Positions 54,117 through 63,283 of a stretch of 64,000 nucleotides of DNA are shown here, in pieces. The DNA is taken from NCBI GenBank assembly GCA_963728445.1, contig CAVSJO010000004.1, forward strand, positions 124,001 through 188,000, read 5' to 3'. This DNA is from CAVSJO01 sp963728445. GTDB lineage: Bacteria; Gemmatimonadota; Gemmatimonadetes; Longimicrobiales; RSA9. Below the pieces are notes generated by a model, which searched no databases, had not been told where the DNA came from, and saw only the letters and a program-made list of their open reading frames with translations. The position numbers and the translations under genes were made by a program. Numbering within the stretch: position 1 is the first letter of the stretch; each line of letters opens with the position of its first letter.

Positions 54117-54335
54117 TCAGGCGCTCTTGCGGCGGCGCTTCACGAGCCGGAACTCGAGCCGGCCCGAGACGAGAGCTTCGAGGGACTGTGTCGTGAGCTT
54201 TTTCTGCATCCCGAGCGGGACCGCCTCCCGGGGCAGCGCGTTGAGCTCGCGGGCGTACTTCGCGGCGACGAGGACGCCGAGATACTTGCTCGGCGTGTTC
54301 GCCGCGACGTCAACGGGGGTGAAGACTTCCATCAT
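54117..54335 (-). CDS. rpoZ: DNA-directed RNA polymerase omega subunit
   Basis: A 72-residue protein, MEVFTPVDVAANTPSKYLGV, then AAKYARELNALPREAVPLG. It is recognised as omega by its length, its helix with AAKYAREL, and its position directly after gmk (four-base overlap) and before coaBC, as in many bacteria. Omega supports beta' folding and RNA polymerase assembly. Sequence conservation is weak, so context carries much of the call. Confidence 0.85.
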   Translation of the reverse strand: MMEVFTPVDVAANTPSKYLGVLVAAKYARELNALPREAVPLGMQKKLTTQSLEALVSGRLEFRLVKRRRKSA

Positions 54336-54982
54336 TCGCTCCTTCGTGTCAGTTCAGCGATGTCCGAGCGGAGCTCGTCCATCGTCTTCTCCAGCTGTTC
54401 CACGCGCACGCGGCGCAGCTTCTCGGCTGCGACGATGGCCTCGACGGCGGCCACCGCCTTCTCCAGGTCGTCGTTGACGAGTACGTAGTCGAACTCGGCA
54501 GCGGCGGCGAGCTCGTCTCCCGCGTTCACCAGTCGGCGACGCAGCTCGTCAGGCCGCTCGCTCTGCCGCCCCGCCAGTCGCCGGTACAGCTCGTCGGCAC
54601 TGGGCGGCAGGACGAACACGAGCACGGCCTCCGGGAACGCGCCCCTGACCTGCCGTGCGCCCTGCACGTCGATGTCCAGGACCACGACGCGGCCTTCGTC
54701 CAGCGCGCTCCGGACCTGCGCTCGCGAGGTGCCGTAGCGGTGCCCATGCACGACCGCCCACTCCAGCAGCTCCCCTTCCCGGATCATCCGGTCGAAGCGG
54801 TCCTCGTCGACGAAGGCGTAGTCGATGCCGTCCCGCTCGGCCGCCCGCGGCGACCGGGTCGTTGCCGATACCGAGAAGGCGGCCTCCGCGTTCCGCGCCA
54901 CGAGTGCGCGGGCGATGGAGGTCTTGCCGGCCCCGCTCGGAGCCGCGAGCACGAGAGGGAAGGCGCGGCGGCGAACCGTCAT
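54332..54982 (-). CDS. gmk: Guanylate kinase
   Basis: Phosphorylates GMP to GDP. The 216-residue product has the P-loop AAPSGAGKTSIARALV and the GMP-binding stretch SVSATTRSPRAAERDGIDYA, with GTSRAQVRSALDEGRVVVLD further on. The ATG at 54982 overlaps the yicC stop by four bases (ATGA). The yicC-gmk-rpoZ-coaBC order is widely conserved. Confidence 0.95.
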   Translation of the reverse strand: MTVRRRAFPLVLAAPSGAGKTSIARALVARNAEAAFSVSATTRSPRAAERDGIDYAFVDEDRFDRMIREGELLEWAVVHGHRYGTSRAQVRSALDEGRVVVLDIDVQGARQVRGAFPEAVLVFVLPPSADELYRRLAGRQSERPDELRRRLVNAGDELAAAAEFDYVLVNDDLEKAVAAVEAIVAAEKLRRVRVEQLEKTMDELRSDIAELTRRSE

Positions 54983-55863
54983 TCGACGTTGTCCACCTGC
55001 TCGCGCAGCCTTTCGATCTCGTTCTTGATGGCCACCACCTGGTGCTCGATGCCGGCGTCGTTCGCCTTCGAGCCGATCGTGTTCGCCTCGCGATGCATCT
55101 CCTGGACGAGGAAGCCGAGGCGCTTGCCCACCGGCTCCGGGTCGTCGCTGCCGAGCAGCTCGCGGAAGAGCTCGATGTGCGACGCGAGGCGGACCCGCTC
55201 CTCGCCGATGTCCCACCGTTCGGCCAGGTAGGCGATCTCCCGCGCAAGCCGCTCTTCGTCTGCGCCCGCGTCCCCGGCCAGCTCGGCCACGGCCTGGCGG
55301 AGCCGGTCGCGCTCGGCCTCCAGCCTGGCAGGCGCCCGGTCGGCGACGATGGCGAGGGCGGCCTCGATGGCCACGAGGCGCTCCTCGAGGTCGACGCGGA
55401 GCCGGGAACCCTCGTCCTCCCGCATCACGACCACGGCCCGGGCCGCCTCCTCCGTGACGGCGCGTACGTCCTCCAGCGGGATCTCCACCGGCTCCGGCTC
55501 GCCCGTCTCGATGAGCCCGGGAAATCGGCTCACCTGCGCCAGATCGATGTCGCCGGGGATGCGCAGCAGCTCCTTCATCTCGCCGAGGAGCCGATGGACC
55601 TGCCTCGCGCGCGCACCGTTCAGGCGCAGCGGCGCGGCCTCGTCCTCGTCCGGCCGTTCGAACCGGTACGTCGCGTTGACGTGCCCCCTCGGCAGCGTAT
55701 CCCGCAGCCAGTCCCGGATCCTGCCCTCGTGGCGCTCGAGGCCGGACGGCAGCCGGAGATTGGCGCTGAAGAAGCGGTGGTTCACGGTTCGGATCTCGGC
55801 CCGCAGGCGTCCACCCGCGGCCTCCCGCTCCGCGTCCCCGTACCCCGTCATGCTCCGGATCAT
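54979..55863 (-). CDS. yicC: YicC-family endoribonuclease
   Basis: A 294-residue protein starting MIRSMTGYGDAEREAAGGRL. It has the family segments NHRFFSANLRLPSGLERHEG and the C-terminal SHIELFRELLGSDDPEPVGK, then VQEMHREANTIGSKANDAGI. YicC proteins are RNases implicated in small-RNA turnover in E. coli. The conserved gmk neighbour supports the assignment. Confidence 0.93.
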   Translation of the reverse strand: MIRSMTGYGDAEREAAGGRLRAEIRTVNHRFFSANLRLPSGLERHEGRIRDWLRDTLPRGHVNATYRFERPDEDEAAPLRLNGARARQVHRLLGEMKELLRIPGDIDLAQVSRFPGLIETGEPEPVEIPLEDVRAVTEEAARAVVVMREDEGSRLRVDLEERLVAIEAALAIVADRAPARLEAERDRLRQAVAELAGDAGADEERLAREIAYLAERWDIGEERVRLASHIELFRELLGSDDPEPVGKRLGFLVQEMHREANTIGSKANDAGIEHQVVAIKNEIERLREQVDNVE

Positions 55864-55955
55864 CCGGCCTCCAGTCGGCTAAAGGTACCGCCCGGCACGG
55901 GCAGGGGTCAACGCGCCCCGACCCTGGCGGCGAAGGAACGGCGCGGCGTCGCCCA

Positions 55956-57832
55956 TCAGTTCCAGAGCTCCCACTTCACGCCGTACACGAGGCGGATTCC
56001 GGGAAGGACCCGGTCGGGGAACTCGAAGATCTCCCTCGGATCGTTCAGGTGTTCGTAGCGGATGAAGGCGCGCACCGTCACCACGCGGATCTGAAGGTAC
56101 GCGTCGAAGGTGGTGAGGGCCGGATCGGGGGCGTACAGGGTCGAGTCGGCGGACGGCATCAGCATGGCGCCCCGACGCACGCCCTCGAGGCGGGCCAGGA
56201 TCTCCAGGTTGCCGCTCGACAGCGGCAGCGTGTGGATCTCGAGCCCGACGTGCCCCTGATCCCGGGGCAGGTAGACCCAGAGCGGACTGTCGAGCCAGCG
56301 CTGGTACTCCCCTTCCGCACGCAGCCAGGGCACGAAGAGCGGCACCGACCCGGAGATCTCCCACCCCTGGTTGTGCCCACCCGGATACACCGTCGGTACG
56401 GAATCGAACGGGAGTCCGAACGTGAAGACGGAGTCGACGTCGACGACGAGCCCGGCGACGCCGAGACGCGCGCCCCGCAGCCGCAGCGTTGCGCCGGCGC
56501 GTCCCCCGTGGCGGTCCACCAGCGGCGTGCGGCTCCGCAGCGTGTCGAACGGCAGCAATTCGCCGAATCGGCCGCGGGACGCCTCGGCGAACACCGTGAG
56601 GGCCGGGATCGGCCTGACCTCGACGCGGGCCGCCGCGGACGACGCGGCGCCCGCCTCCCGCCAGTCCCTGCGATACGCCTCGCCGGACACCGTGACGGCG
56701 TCGAGGGGCCGAAGCCGGAGCTCGGCGCCCGCCTCGAAGCGCGGGAGCGGCGACTCGCTGCGCCACCGCAGGGAACCGCGTGCCCAGGCCCGCTGGCTCT
56801 CGTATCCGAGGCGGGCGCCCATCTGACGCACCTGCACGTCCGTCGGGACGCTGTCGCCGGGTACCGAATCGGTCACCGACGTGCGCCCGCCGTAGACCTC
56901 GAGGACCGACCCGGGAATCGGCAGCACGGTGCGCCCGCGCACCACCAGGTCGGAGCGGGTGCTCGTCTCCGGGTACGGGAAGTCCCCGCCGTGCTCCGCG
57001 CTGAGCCGCCGGAACTCGACCTGAAGGCCGTGGCTCGGGCGCACCCACGACCACTTCGCCCAGCCGTTGAAGACGTTCACCGCCTCTGCGCCCTCCAGCC
57101 CGTCGCTGGCCGTCCGCTCCACGCCGAACGCGACGGGTCCGACGAGAAAGTGCGGCGCCTCGAAGAGGCCGCGGAAGACGTTGAGCCCGAGGGGCTCGCC
57201 CGCCTGGGCCTCCACCATGCTGAAGGGCTGGGCCGCCCGGGGCTCCTCCGTACGGAGACGGATGCGGAGGCCGGCTGCCCGCCGCTCCACGCGGACACTG
57301 CTCAGGTTGACCAGGGGGATGCGCGCGAAATCCAGGGAGGTCCGGGACAGTCGGTCGACGACGTACCCGTCGATCTCGATCTCCACGGCGCCGGGTCCCG
57401 ACCCCATGACGGAGACCGCCTCCGGCTGGCCGTAGTAGCCCAGCCGGAACGCCGTCACGCCCGGGATCCGGTCCAGCAGGTCGGACAGCGTCGTGGCCCC
57501 GGAGCGCAGCAGGTCGTCCCGGTTCCAGACCCAGACCCCCGCGTCGAAGCCGGTGTCCGGGTTCGCCGGGACCGGCACGAGTGGGGGGGCGGCTCCTCCG
57601 GCGCCGGCGGCGGCACCGTATCCGCACCGGCCCGGGCCGCACCGAGCGTGTCCACGCCTGCGGAGTCGGGAACGATTCTCACCGTGTCCGGAACGGCCTT
57701 CACCGTGTCCGGCCGCTCCGGCTGCTGCGCCCGGAGGGGCGGGGCTCCCACCAGCAGGAGGACGAGGAGGATTGGCACGAGAGCCCCCGGTCGGATCCGG
57801 AGGCTCTCGAGCTGGCGACGCCGGAGGCTCAA
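55956..57832 (-). CDS. TonB-dependent receptor plug/barrel protein, frame broken at a C7 tract
   Basis: The 3' part (from about 57578) encodes a plug domain (GATTLSDLLDRIPGVTAFR, GPGAVEIEIDGYVVDRLS) and a beta-barrel ending in LVYGVKWELWN, typical of outer-membrane receptors. The signal peptide lies in another frame: a TTG at 57832, then IRPGALVPILLVLLLVGAPP and LRAQQ, a Val/Pro/Asp linker and PPPAPEEPPP. The frames meet at a run of seven G (plus 57583-57589). One base more, or two fewer, joins them into about 625 residues. The ligand is unknown and the barrel is short for a siderophore receptor. The start overlaps pepA by four bases (TTGA). Confidence 0.78.
57583..57589. repeat. Homopolymer of seven G (C on the coding strand)
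   Basis: A G7 run at the exact point where the receptor changes frame, within codons for a Pro-rich linker after the signal peptide. Such tracts are prone to slippage in cells and to miscalling in sequencing. Confidence 0.85.
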
Positions 57833-59358
57833 CGTTCCGCCCGCGCTCGTACCCATTCGATGAAGAGGCGGGTCGGCACGCCGGTAGGGCCCTTCCGCAG
57901 CGGTGGATCCGGATCGTCGCGCCACGCCGTCCCGGCGACGTCCAGGTGGGCCCAGGGACCGGGGCCCGCGAACTCCTTGAGGAACCACCCGGCGGTGAGG
58001 CTGCCGGCCGGTCGGCCTCCCGTGTTGCGGATGTCGGCGACGTCGCTGTCGAGCTGCCGGCGGTACTCGTCCCACAGCGGCAGCGGCCAGCAGCGTTCGC
58101 CCACCCGCTGCCCCGCCGCCCGCAGCTCGTCCATCAGGCCGCCGTCGTTGCCCATGAGGCCGATGGCGTGGTGGCCCAGCGCGACGATGACGGCCCCCGT
58201 GAGCGTCGCCGCGTCCACCACGGCGGCCGGCTCGTAGCGGCGGGCGTAGGACAGGGCGTCCGCCAGTAGCAGCCGGCCCTCGGCGTCCGTGTTGATCACC
58301 TCGATCGTCTTGCCGGCGTGGCTGGCGATGACGTCCCCGGGCTTCACGGCGGAGCCGGACGGCAGGTTCTCCGCCGAGGGGACGAGGCCGACCACGTTCA
58401 CCGGCAGCTCCAGCTCCGCGATACCCGAGAGGGCGGCGATGACCGCAGCGGCGCCGCCCATGTCGTATTTCATCTCCTCCATCTTGTCCGCCGGCTTGAT
58501 GGAGATGCCGCCGGCGTCGAAAGTGACGCCCTTGCCCACCAGCACGAGGGGCGCCTCTCCCTTCTCGCCACCGTGATACTCCATGACGATGAAGCGGGGC
58601 GGTTCGGCGCTGCCCTGGGCGACGGCGAGGAGAGCGTGCATGCCTTCCTCGAAGATCGCGTCCCTGTCGAGCACCTTCACCTCGAAGCCGAGCTCCTGCC
58701 CGAGACGCAGCGCCGTGTCGGCGAGGAACGTCGGCGTGGCCATGTTGCCCGGCCGGACCGCCAGGTCCCGCGCCCGGTTCTCGGCCCGGGCGACGACCTC
58801 ACCATGCTCGGCGCCGCGCCGCAGGGCGTCCGCCTCGTCGTCGGAGTCGGCGAGGATGCGGAGCGTGCGAACGGGCCCGGCGGGCCGGGCCTCGTCCTCG
58901 CCCGTCTTGAGATCCCGGAACGACCACGATGCGAGGACCGCGGCTTCGGCGGCGCCCCGGGCGGCGAAGTAGGAGCCCATGTGTTCGCTGAGGGCGTCCA
59001 CCGAGCGGAGGGCGAGGCTGATCTCGACGACGCCCATGGCCTCGGCGCGGCGCACCGCCACGCCGACGGCGCGACGCAGACTCTCGAGCGTGAAGTCCTC
59101 TCGCTTGCCGACGCCGACGAGGAGCAGGCGCTCGGGGCCGGGCTCGTCGCTCGTGGGATAGAGCACGAGCGTATCGTCCCGGCGGCCGCGGAAGTCGTTT
59201 CCGGCCAGGGCCCGGCTGACGTGTCCGCCGAAGCGGGCGTCCACCTCGGCGGCGGCGCCCGCGGGGTCGCTGTCGCGCTCGAAGATGAGCAGGACGAGCA
59301 GCGGGGTGCTGACGCTCGCCGGCGAGCCGCGGTCGATCCTCACGTCCAGTTCAGACAT
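57829..59358 (-). CDS. pepA: Leucyl aminopeptidase (M17)
   Basis: A 509-residue two-metal cytosolic aminopeptidase that trims N-terminal residues from peptides. Catalytic-domain motifs are GKGVTFDAGGISIKP, YDMGGAAAVIAAL, and NTDAEGRLLLADAL with metal ligands. The N-terminal domain (VLLIFERDSDPAG) is typical. I use the ATG at 59358 (MSELDVRID); a TTG nine bases upstream is the alternative. It lies 33 bp after icd. Confidence 0.95.
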   Translation of the reverse strand: MSELDVRIDRGSPASVSTPLLVLLIFERDSDPAGAAAEVDARFGGHVSRALAGNDFRGRRDDTLVLYPTSDEPGPERLLLVGVGKREDFTLESLRRAVGVAVRRAEAMGVVEISLALRSVDALSEHMGSYFAARGAAEAAVLASWSFRDLKTGEDEARPAGPVRTLRILADSDDEADALRRGAEHGEVVARAENRARDLAVRPGNMATPTFLADTALRLGQELGFEVKVLDRDAIFEEGMHALLAVAQGSAEPPRFIVMEYHGGEKGEAPLVLVGKGVTFDAGGISIKPADKMEEMKYDMGGAAAVIAALSGIAELELPVNVVGLVPSAENLPSGSAVKPGDVIASHAGKTIEVINTDAEGRLLLADALSYARRYEPAAVVDAATLTGAVIVALGHHAIGLMGNDGGLMDELRAAGQRVGERCWPLPLWDEYRRQLDSDVADIRNTGGRPAGSLTAGWFLKEFAGPGPWAHLDVAGTAWRDDPDPPLRKGPTGVPTRLFIEWVRARAER

Positions 59359-59391
59359 CGGTCCCAATCTCCGGCGCCCCGGCGGGCGCGG

Positions 59392-60624
59392 CTACATGTG
59401 CTTGACGATCTCCTCGGCGAAGCCGGAGGTGGAAACGAGGGTCGCGCCTTCCATCTGGCGCTCGAGATCGTACGTGACGGTCTTTGCGGCGACGGCGCCC
59501 TCGAGACCGGTGACGACGCGATCGGCCGCGTCATCCCAGCCGAGGTGTTCGAGCATCATCACGGCGGAAAGGATGAGGGAGCCCGGATTCACCTTGTCGA
59601 GGCCGGCGTACTTGGGCGCGGTGCCGTGGGTCGCCTCGAAGACGGCGACCTCGTCTCCGACGTTCGCGCCCGGCGCCATGCCGAGCCCGCCGACCTGGGC
59701 GGCAGCCGCGTCGGACAGATAGTCGCCGTTCAGGTTCGGCGTGGCGAGGACGTCGTACTCGTCGGGCCGGAGCAGGATCTGCTGGAACATGGCGTCCGCG
59801 ATCCGGTCCTTCACGATCACGCGGTCACCGCGCTCGCCCTCGAGGTCTGACTCCGCCACGGTGCGGTCGGCGAAGCGCTCCCGGGCCAGCTCGTATCCCC
59901 AGTCGCGGAATGCGCCTTCCGTGAACTTCATGATGTTGCCCTTGTGCACGAAGGTCACGGACTCCCTGCCGCGCTGCAGCGCGTAGCGGATGGCGGCGCC
60001 GATGAGACGCTTGGAGCCGAACTCGCTCATGGGTTTGATGCCGATCGCGCTCTTCTCGCGGATCTGCGCGCCCATGCTGTCGACGAGGAACGTGCGCAGG
60101 CGATCGGCCTCCTCGCTGCCCGCGGCCCACTCGATGCCCGCGTAGACGTCCTCCGTATTCTCCCGGAAGATGACGACGTCCACCTTCTGCGGCTCTTTCA
60201 CGGGAGAGGGAACGCCGGGGATCCAGCGCACGGGTCGGATGCAGGCGTACAGGTCGAGGACCTGCCGCAGCGTCACGTTCAGGGAGCGGATTCCCCCGCC
60301 GACGGGCGTCGTGAGCGGGCCCTTGATGCCGACGCGGTACTCGGTGAGGACGTCCAGCGTCTCCTGGGGGAGCCACTCACCCGTGGCGTTCTTCGCCTTC
60401 TCGCCGGCGAAGACCTCCATCCAGACGATCTCGCGCTCGCCGCCGGACGCCTTCTCGACGGCGGCGTCGACGACGCGCTGCGTCGCCCGCCAGATGTCCG
60501 GCCCGATGCCGTCGCCTTCGATGTAGGGGATGATCGGCCGGGACGGCACCCCCAGCTCCCCGTCCCGCATCCCGATCTTCTCTCCGCCCTCGGGGACCCG
60601 GCTCCACCTGTACGATTCCGTCAT
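59392..60624 (-). CDS. icd: Isocitrate dehydrogenase (NADP-type family)
   Basis: Oxidatively decarboxylates isocitrate to 2-oxoglutarate. The 410-residue product has IPYIEGDGIGPDIWRA, the substrate region GGIRSLNVTLRQVLDLYACI, VIFRENTEDVYAGIEW, and the nucleotide loop EATHGTAPKYAGLDKVNPGS. The LKGPLTTP-type segment (IKGPLTTPVGGG) fits homodimeric bacterial enzymes. It lies 10 bp after gltA, so the first and third TCA steps share an operon. Confidence 0.95.
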   Translation of the reverse strand: MTESYRWSRVPEGGEKIGMRDGELGVPSRPIIPYIEGDGIGPDIWRATQRVVDAAVEKASGGEREIVWMEVFAGEKAKNATGEWLPQETLDVLTEYRVGIKGPLTTPVGGGIRSLNVTLRQVLDLYACIRPVRWIPGVPSPVKEPQKVDVVIFRENTEDVYAGIEWAAGSEEADRLRTFLVDSMGAQIREKSAIGIKPMSEFGSKRLIGAAIRYALQRGRESVTFVHKGNIMKFTEGAFRDWGYELARERFADRTVAESDLEGERGDRVIVKDRIADAMFQQILLRPDEYDVLATPNLNGDYLSDAAAAQVGGLGMAPGANVGDEVAVFEATHGTAPKYAGLDKVNPGSLILSAVMMLEHLGWDDAADRVVTGLEGAVAAKTVTYDLERQMEGATLVSTSGFAEEIVKHM

Positions 60625-60634
60625 TGCGCCTCTC

Positions 60635-61768
60635 TCAGGAGCGTTGGTCGATCGGCTGCACCTTCAGGTCCGTCGGGCCTGTGTAGGCCGCCCGGGGACG
60701 GATGAGCCGGTTGTTGGCGAGCTGCTCGAGCATGTGCGCCGTCCAGCCGGCCGTACGGGCACACGCGAAGATGGGCGTGAACTGGTCGAGGGGCACGCCC
60801 ATCGTGTAATAGAGCGGTGCGCTGAAGAAGTCCACGTTCGGGTAGATCTCCTTCCCGCGCGCCTCCATCTCGACCCGCATGACCTCCACGATCCGGTTCG
60901 CGATGTCGAGCCACTTCCGCTCGCCGGCCCGCTCGGCGAACTCCTCGGCGAAGCGCCGCAGGATCGGCGCCCTCGGGTCGAGTGTGCGGTAGACCCGGTG
61001 CCCGAACCCCATGACCTTCTCGCCCCGCCCGAGCATGTCCCGGACGTGCTTCTCCGCTGCGTCCGCGCTCGGAATTCGAAGAAGCATCTCCATCACACGC
61101 TGGTTGGCCCCGCCGTGCAGCGGGCCCTTGAGCGTGCCGATCGCCGACGTCTCCCCGGAGTACATGTCCGACAGCGTCGCCACCGTCACTCGGGCAGCGA
61201 AGGTGGACGCATTGAGCCCGTGTTCGGCGTGCAGCGTGAAGGCGACGTCCATGATGCGGGCCGCCAGCGGGTCGGGCTCCTCGCCCGTCATCATGTACAG
61301 GAAATTGGCCGCGTGGCCGAGGTCGTCACGGGGCGCGACCGGATCGTTGCCGGAGCGGAGGCGCTCGTACGCGGCCGCGACGCCGATGAGGCGGGCGGTC
61401 AGACGAATGGCCTTCCGCTCATTCGCCTCCGGCGACGGATCATCGGCTTCCTCATCGGCGAAGGCCAGGGCGGAGGCGGCGGTCCGGAGCGCCGCCATGG
61501 GATGAACGTCCCGGGGGATGGTCCGGAGGAGGTCGATCGTACGGTCGTCGAGGGGCCGGGCGTCCGCCAGGCGGTTTCGGAGCCTGCCGAGAGAATCCCC
61601 ATCGGGGAGGCTGCCATACCACAGGAGGTGACAGACCTCCTCGAATGTGACGTGCTCCGCCAGGTCGCCGATCTCGTATCCGCGATAGATCAGCCGACCC
61701 TCGTCGCCCAGGACCTGGCTCAGCGCGGTTTCCGCGGCTACGACCCCTTCCAGACCTCTGCTCGCCAT
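60635..61768 (-). CDS. gltA: Citrate synthase
   Basis: Condenses acetyl-CoA and oxaloacetate. The 377-residue product has PLHGGANQRVMEMLL (catalytic His), GFGHRVYRTLDPRAPIL and GWTAHMLEQLANNRLIRPRA. The length is that of the short, dimeric citrate synthase type; methylcitrate synthases are similar, so the icd neighbour decides. I start at the ATG at 61768 (MASRGLEG), preceded by GGGAAGG. Confidence 0.94.
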   Translation of the reverse strand: MASRGLEGVVAAETALSQVLGDEGRLIYRGYEIGDLAEHVTFEEVCHLLWYGSLPDGDSLGRLRNRLADARPLDDRTIDLLRTIPRDVHPMAALRTAASALAFADEEADDPSPEANERKAIRLTARLIGVAAAYERLRSGNDPVAPRDDLGHAANFLYMMTGEEPDPLAARIMDVAFTLHAEHGLNASTFAARVTVATLSDMYSGETSAIGTLKGPLHGGANQRVMEMLLRIPSADAAEKHVRDMLGRGEKVMGFGHRVYRTLDPRAPILRRFAEEFAERAGERKWLDIANRIVEVMRVEMEARGKEIYPNVDFFSAPLYYTMGVPLDQFTPIFACARTAGWTAHMLEQLANNRLIRPRAAYTGPTDLKVQPIDQRS

Positions 61769-61920
61769 CGCGCGCCTTCCCTCCCGACCCAAGATCGTGC
61801 CAGATTTTCAACGCGGCCGCCGCGGCGACCGTCAGAACGTCGACGGGGCCGGCGTCCCCGGTCCTTCCGGCGAGGATGCCTGCCCCGTTGGAGCGGCTCG
61901 GAACGCTCAGCCTCGGCCCG

Positions 61921-61950
61921 AGTATAGCGTGGCCGCTGCGGCGGATGCAA
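61921..61950 (-). promoter_or_regulatory. Predicted sigma70-type promoter of gltA-icd
   Basis: Minus-strand TTGCAT (61945-61950), an 18-bp spacer and a near-perfect TATACT (61921-61926). The start near 61914 implies a leader of about 146 nt before gltA, long enough for further control. It is transcribed divergently from the ECF sigma gene. Confidence 0.6.
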
Positions 61951-62006
61951 GGCGAGGCCGTGGCGCGAATTGTGACGTTTCGGCGGTCTCGTTCGTCGAT
62001 CTGAAG

Positions 62007-62615
62007 ATGGAGTCTGCGCTGCCTGTACCGGACCCGCACCGCGCGCCCCCCGCGGGCGTCGCTCCCGCCACGGACGAGGAGAGCGACGCCACTGTGGTCG
62101 TGCGCGTGCAGAACGGGGACCGTGACGCGTTCCGCCTGCTCGTCGTTCGGCACCGGGACGCGCTGTTCCGACATGCCCGACGCATGACCGGTTCCGGCGA
62201 CGTCGCAGCCGACCTGGTACAGGCGTCCCTGGTGAAGGCGTACACGCGGCTGGACGAGTGCGACCCCCAGCGGTTCGGAGCGTGGGTGTTCCGGATCGTG
62301 GCGAACGGCTGCAAGGACTGGCTGAAGAACCGCCGGCGGAAGGACTTGAGCCTGGACCCGATGCGGCCCGGACCTCACACGGCGCCGGAGGATCCGGCCC
62401 GGGACCTGGACCGCGCCGAGCTGCGCGAGCGCCTCGAAGGGGCGCTGGCCCGGCTGCCGGACGCGCAGCGCGAGGCGTTCGTGCTCAAGCACGTCGAGGG
62501 CATGTCGTACGAAGAGATCGCGGACCGCGTCGGGGGCTCCGTCCCCGCGCTGAAGATGCGGGTCCACCGGGCCCGCGACCTGCTGCAGGAGCTGCTGGAG
62601 GAGGACGCGCCATGA
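62007..62615 (+). CDS. ECF-type RNA polymerase sigma factor
   Basis: A 202-residue sigma factor. Region 2 is seen as FRLLVVRHRDALFRHARRMT and AADLVQASLVKAYTRLDEC, region 4 as LPDAQREAFVLKHVEGMSYE and EIADRVGGSVPALKMRVHRA. The start ATG at 62007 fits the RpoE-like length. TGACGTTT (about 61973) and CGTC nearer the start resemble ECF promoter halves, hinting at autoregulation (weak). Its stop overlaps the next ATG (ATGA), linking it to its probable anti-sigma. Confidence 0.9.
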   Translation: MESALPVPDPHRAPPAGVAPATDEESDATVVVRVQNGDRDAFRLLVVRHRDALFRHARRMTGSGDVAADLVQASLVKAYTRLDECDPQRFGAWVFRIVANGCKDWLKNRRRKDLSLDPMRPGPHTAPEDPARDLDRAELRERLEGALARLPDAQREAFVLKHVEGMSYEEIADRVGGSVPALKMRVHRARDLLQELLEEDAP

Positions 62616-63283
62616 TGCATCCCGACGTGCACCGTCACCTCGACGGGGAGGTGCCCCGCTCCGCGCTCGACGCGAACGCTCGGGCCGAGCTCGAGCGCTG
62701 GGAATCGCTGGTCCGCACGGAGGACGCCTCGAACGTTCGTGCCCCGGGGGATCTGGAAGACCGCGTGATGGCGGCCATCGGCGACGAAGCCCCGGAGGCG
62801 ACGTCGCCCGCGATCGGCGCCGGCGGCATCGGGATCCGCGCGTGGCGCTGGCTCGTCGCGCCGCGCGTGGTGCGTGTCCGGCCGGCGTGGGGGCTCGCGG
62901 CCGCGGCCGTCCTGGTGGCGCTCGCGCTCGGCGCTCCCGGCCTGTTCCGGAATCCCGCCGGGCCCACGGCGCTGGCGGCGCCCGGAAGCGGGGATGCGCC
63001 CGTGTACGTACAATTCGTCTACGACGGACCGGCCGCCCGCTCCGTTTCGGTGGCCGGAGACTTCAATGGCTGGCAGACGAACGCTTCACCGCTGCAGGAC
63101 CCGGACGGCGACGGCGTCTGGACGGCCATGTTCCCGCTGCGGCCGGGCATGCACAGCTACATGTTCGTCGTGAACGGATCGGAATGGGTGACGGACCCGC
63201 GGGCCACGAGACACGTCGAGGACGGCTTCGGCATGACCAACGCGCTGATCTCGGTCGGCGCAGCGGACCGGGGCGCCACCTGA
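62612..63283 (+). CDS. Membrane anti-sigma-like protein with glycogen-binding (CBM48-like) domain
   Basis: A 223-residue protein co-translated with the ECF sigma. The first 70 residues contain HPDVHRHLDGEVPRSALDAN, an anti-sigma-like segment without a Cys zinc pair. One transmembrane helix (AWGLAAAAVLVALALGA) follows. The C-terminal part, probably periplasmic, is an early-set/AMPK-type glycogen-binding domain: VSVAGDFNGWQTNASPLQDP, then DGDGVWTAMFPLRPGMHSYM and ATRHVEDGFG. The anchor plus E-set layout suggests the anti-sigma could sense or bind a glucan-like ligand. That role is inferred. Confidence 0.82.
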   Translation: MMHPDVHRHLDGEVPRSALDANARAELERWESLVRTEDASNVRAPGDLEDRVMAAIGDEAPEATSPAIGAGGIGIRAWRWLVAPRVVRVRPAWGLAAAAVLVALALGAPGLFRNPAGPTALAAPGSGDAPVYVQFVYDGPAARSVSVAGDFNGWQTNASPLQDPDGDGVWTAMFPLRPGMHSYMFVVNGSEWVTDPRATRHVEDGFGMTNALISVGAADRGAT

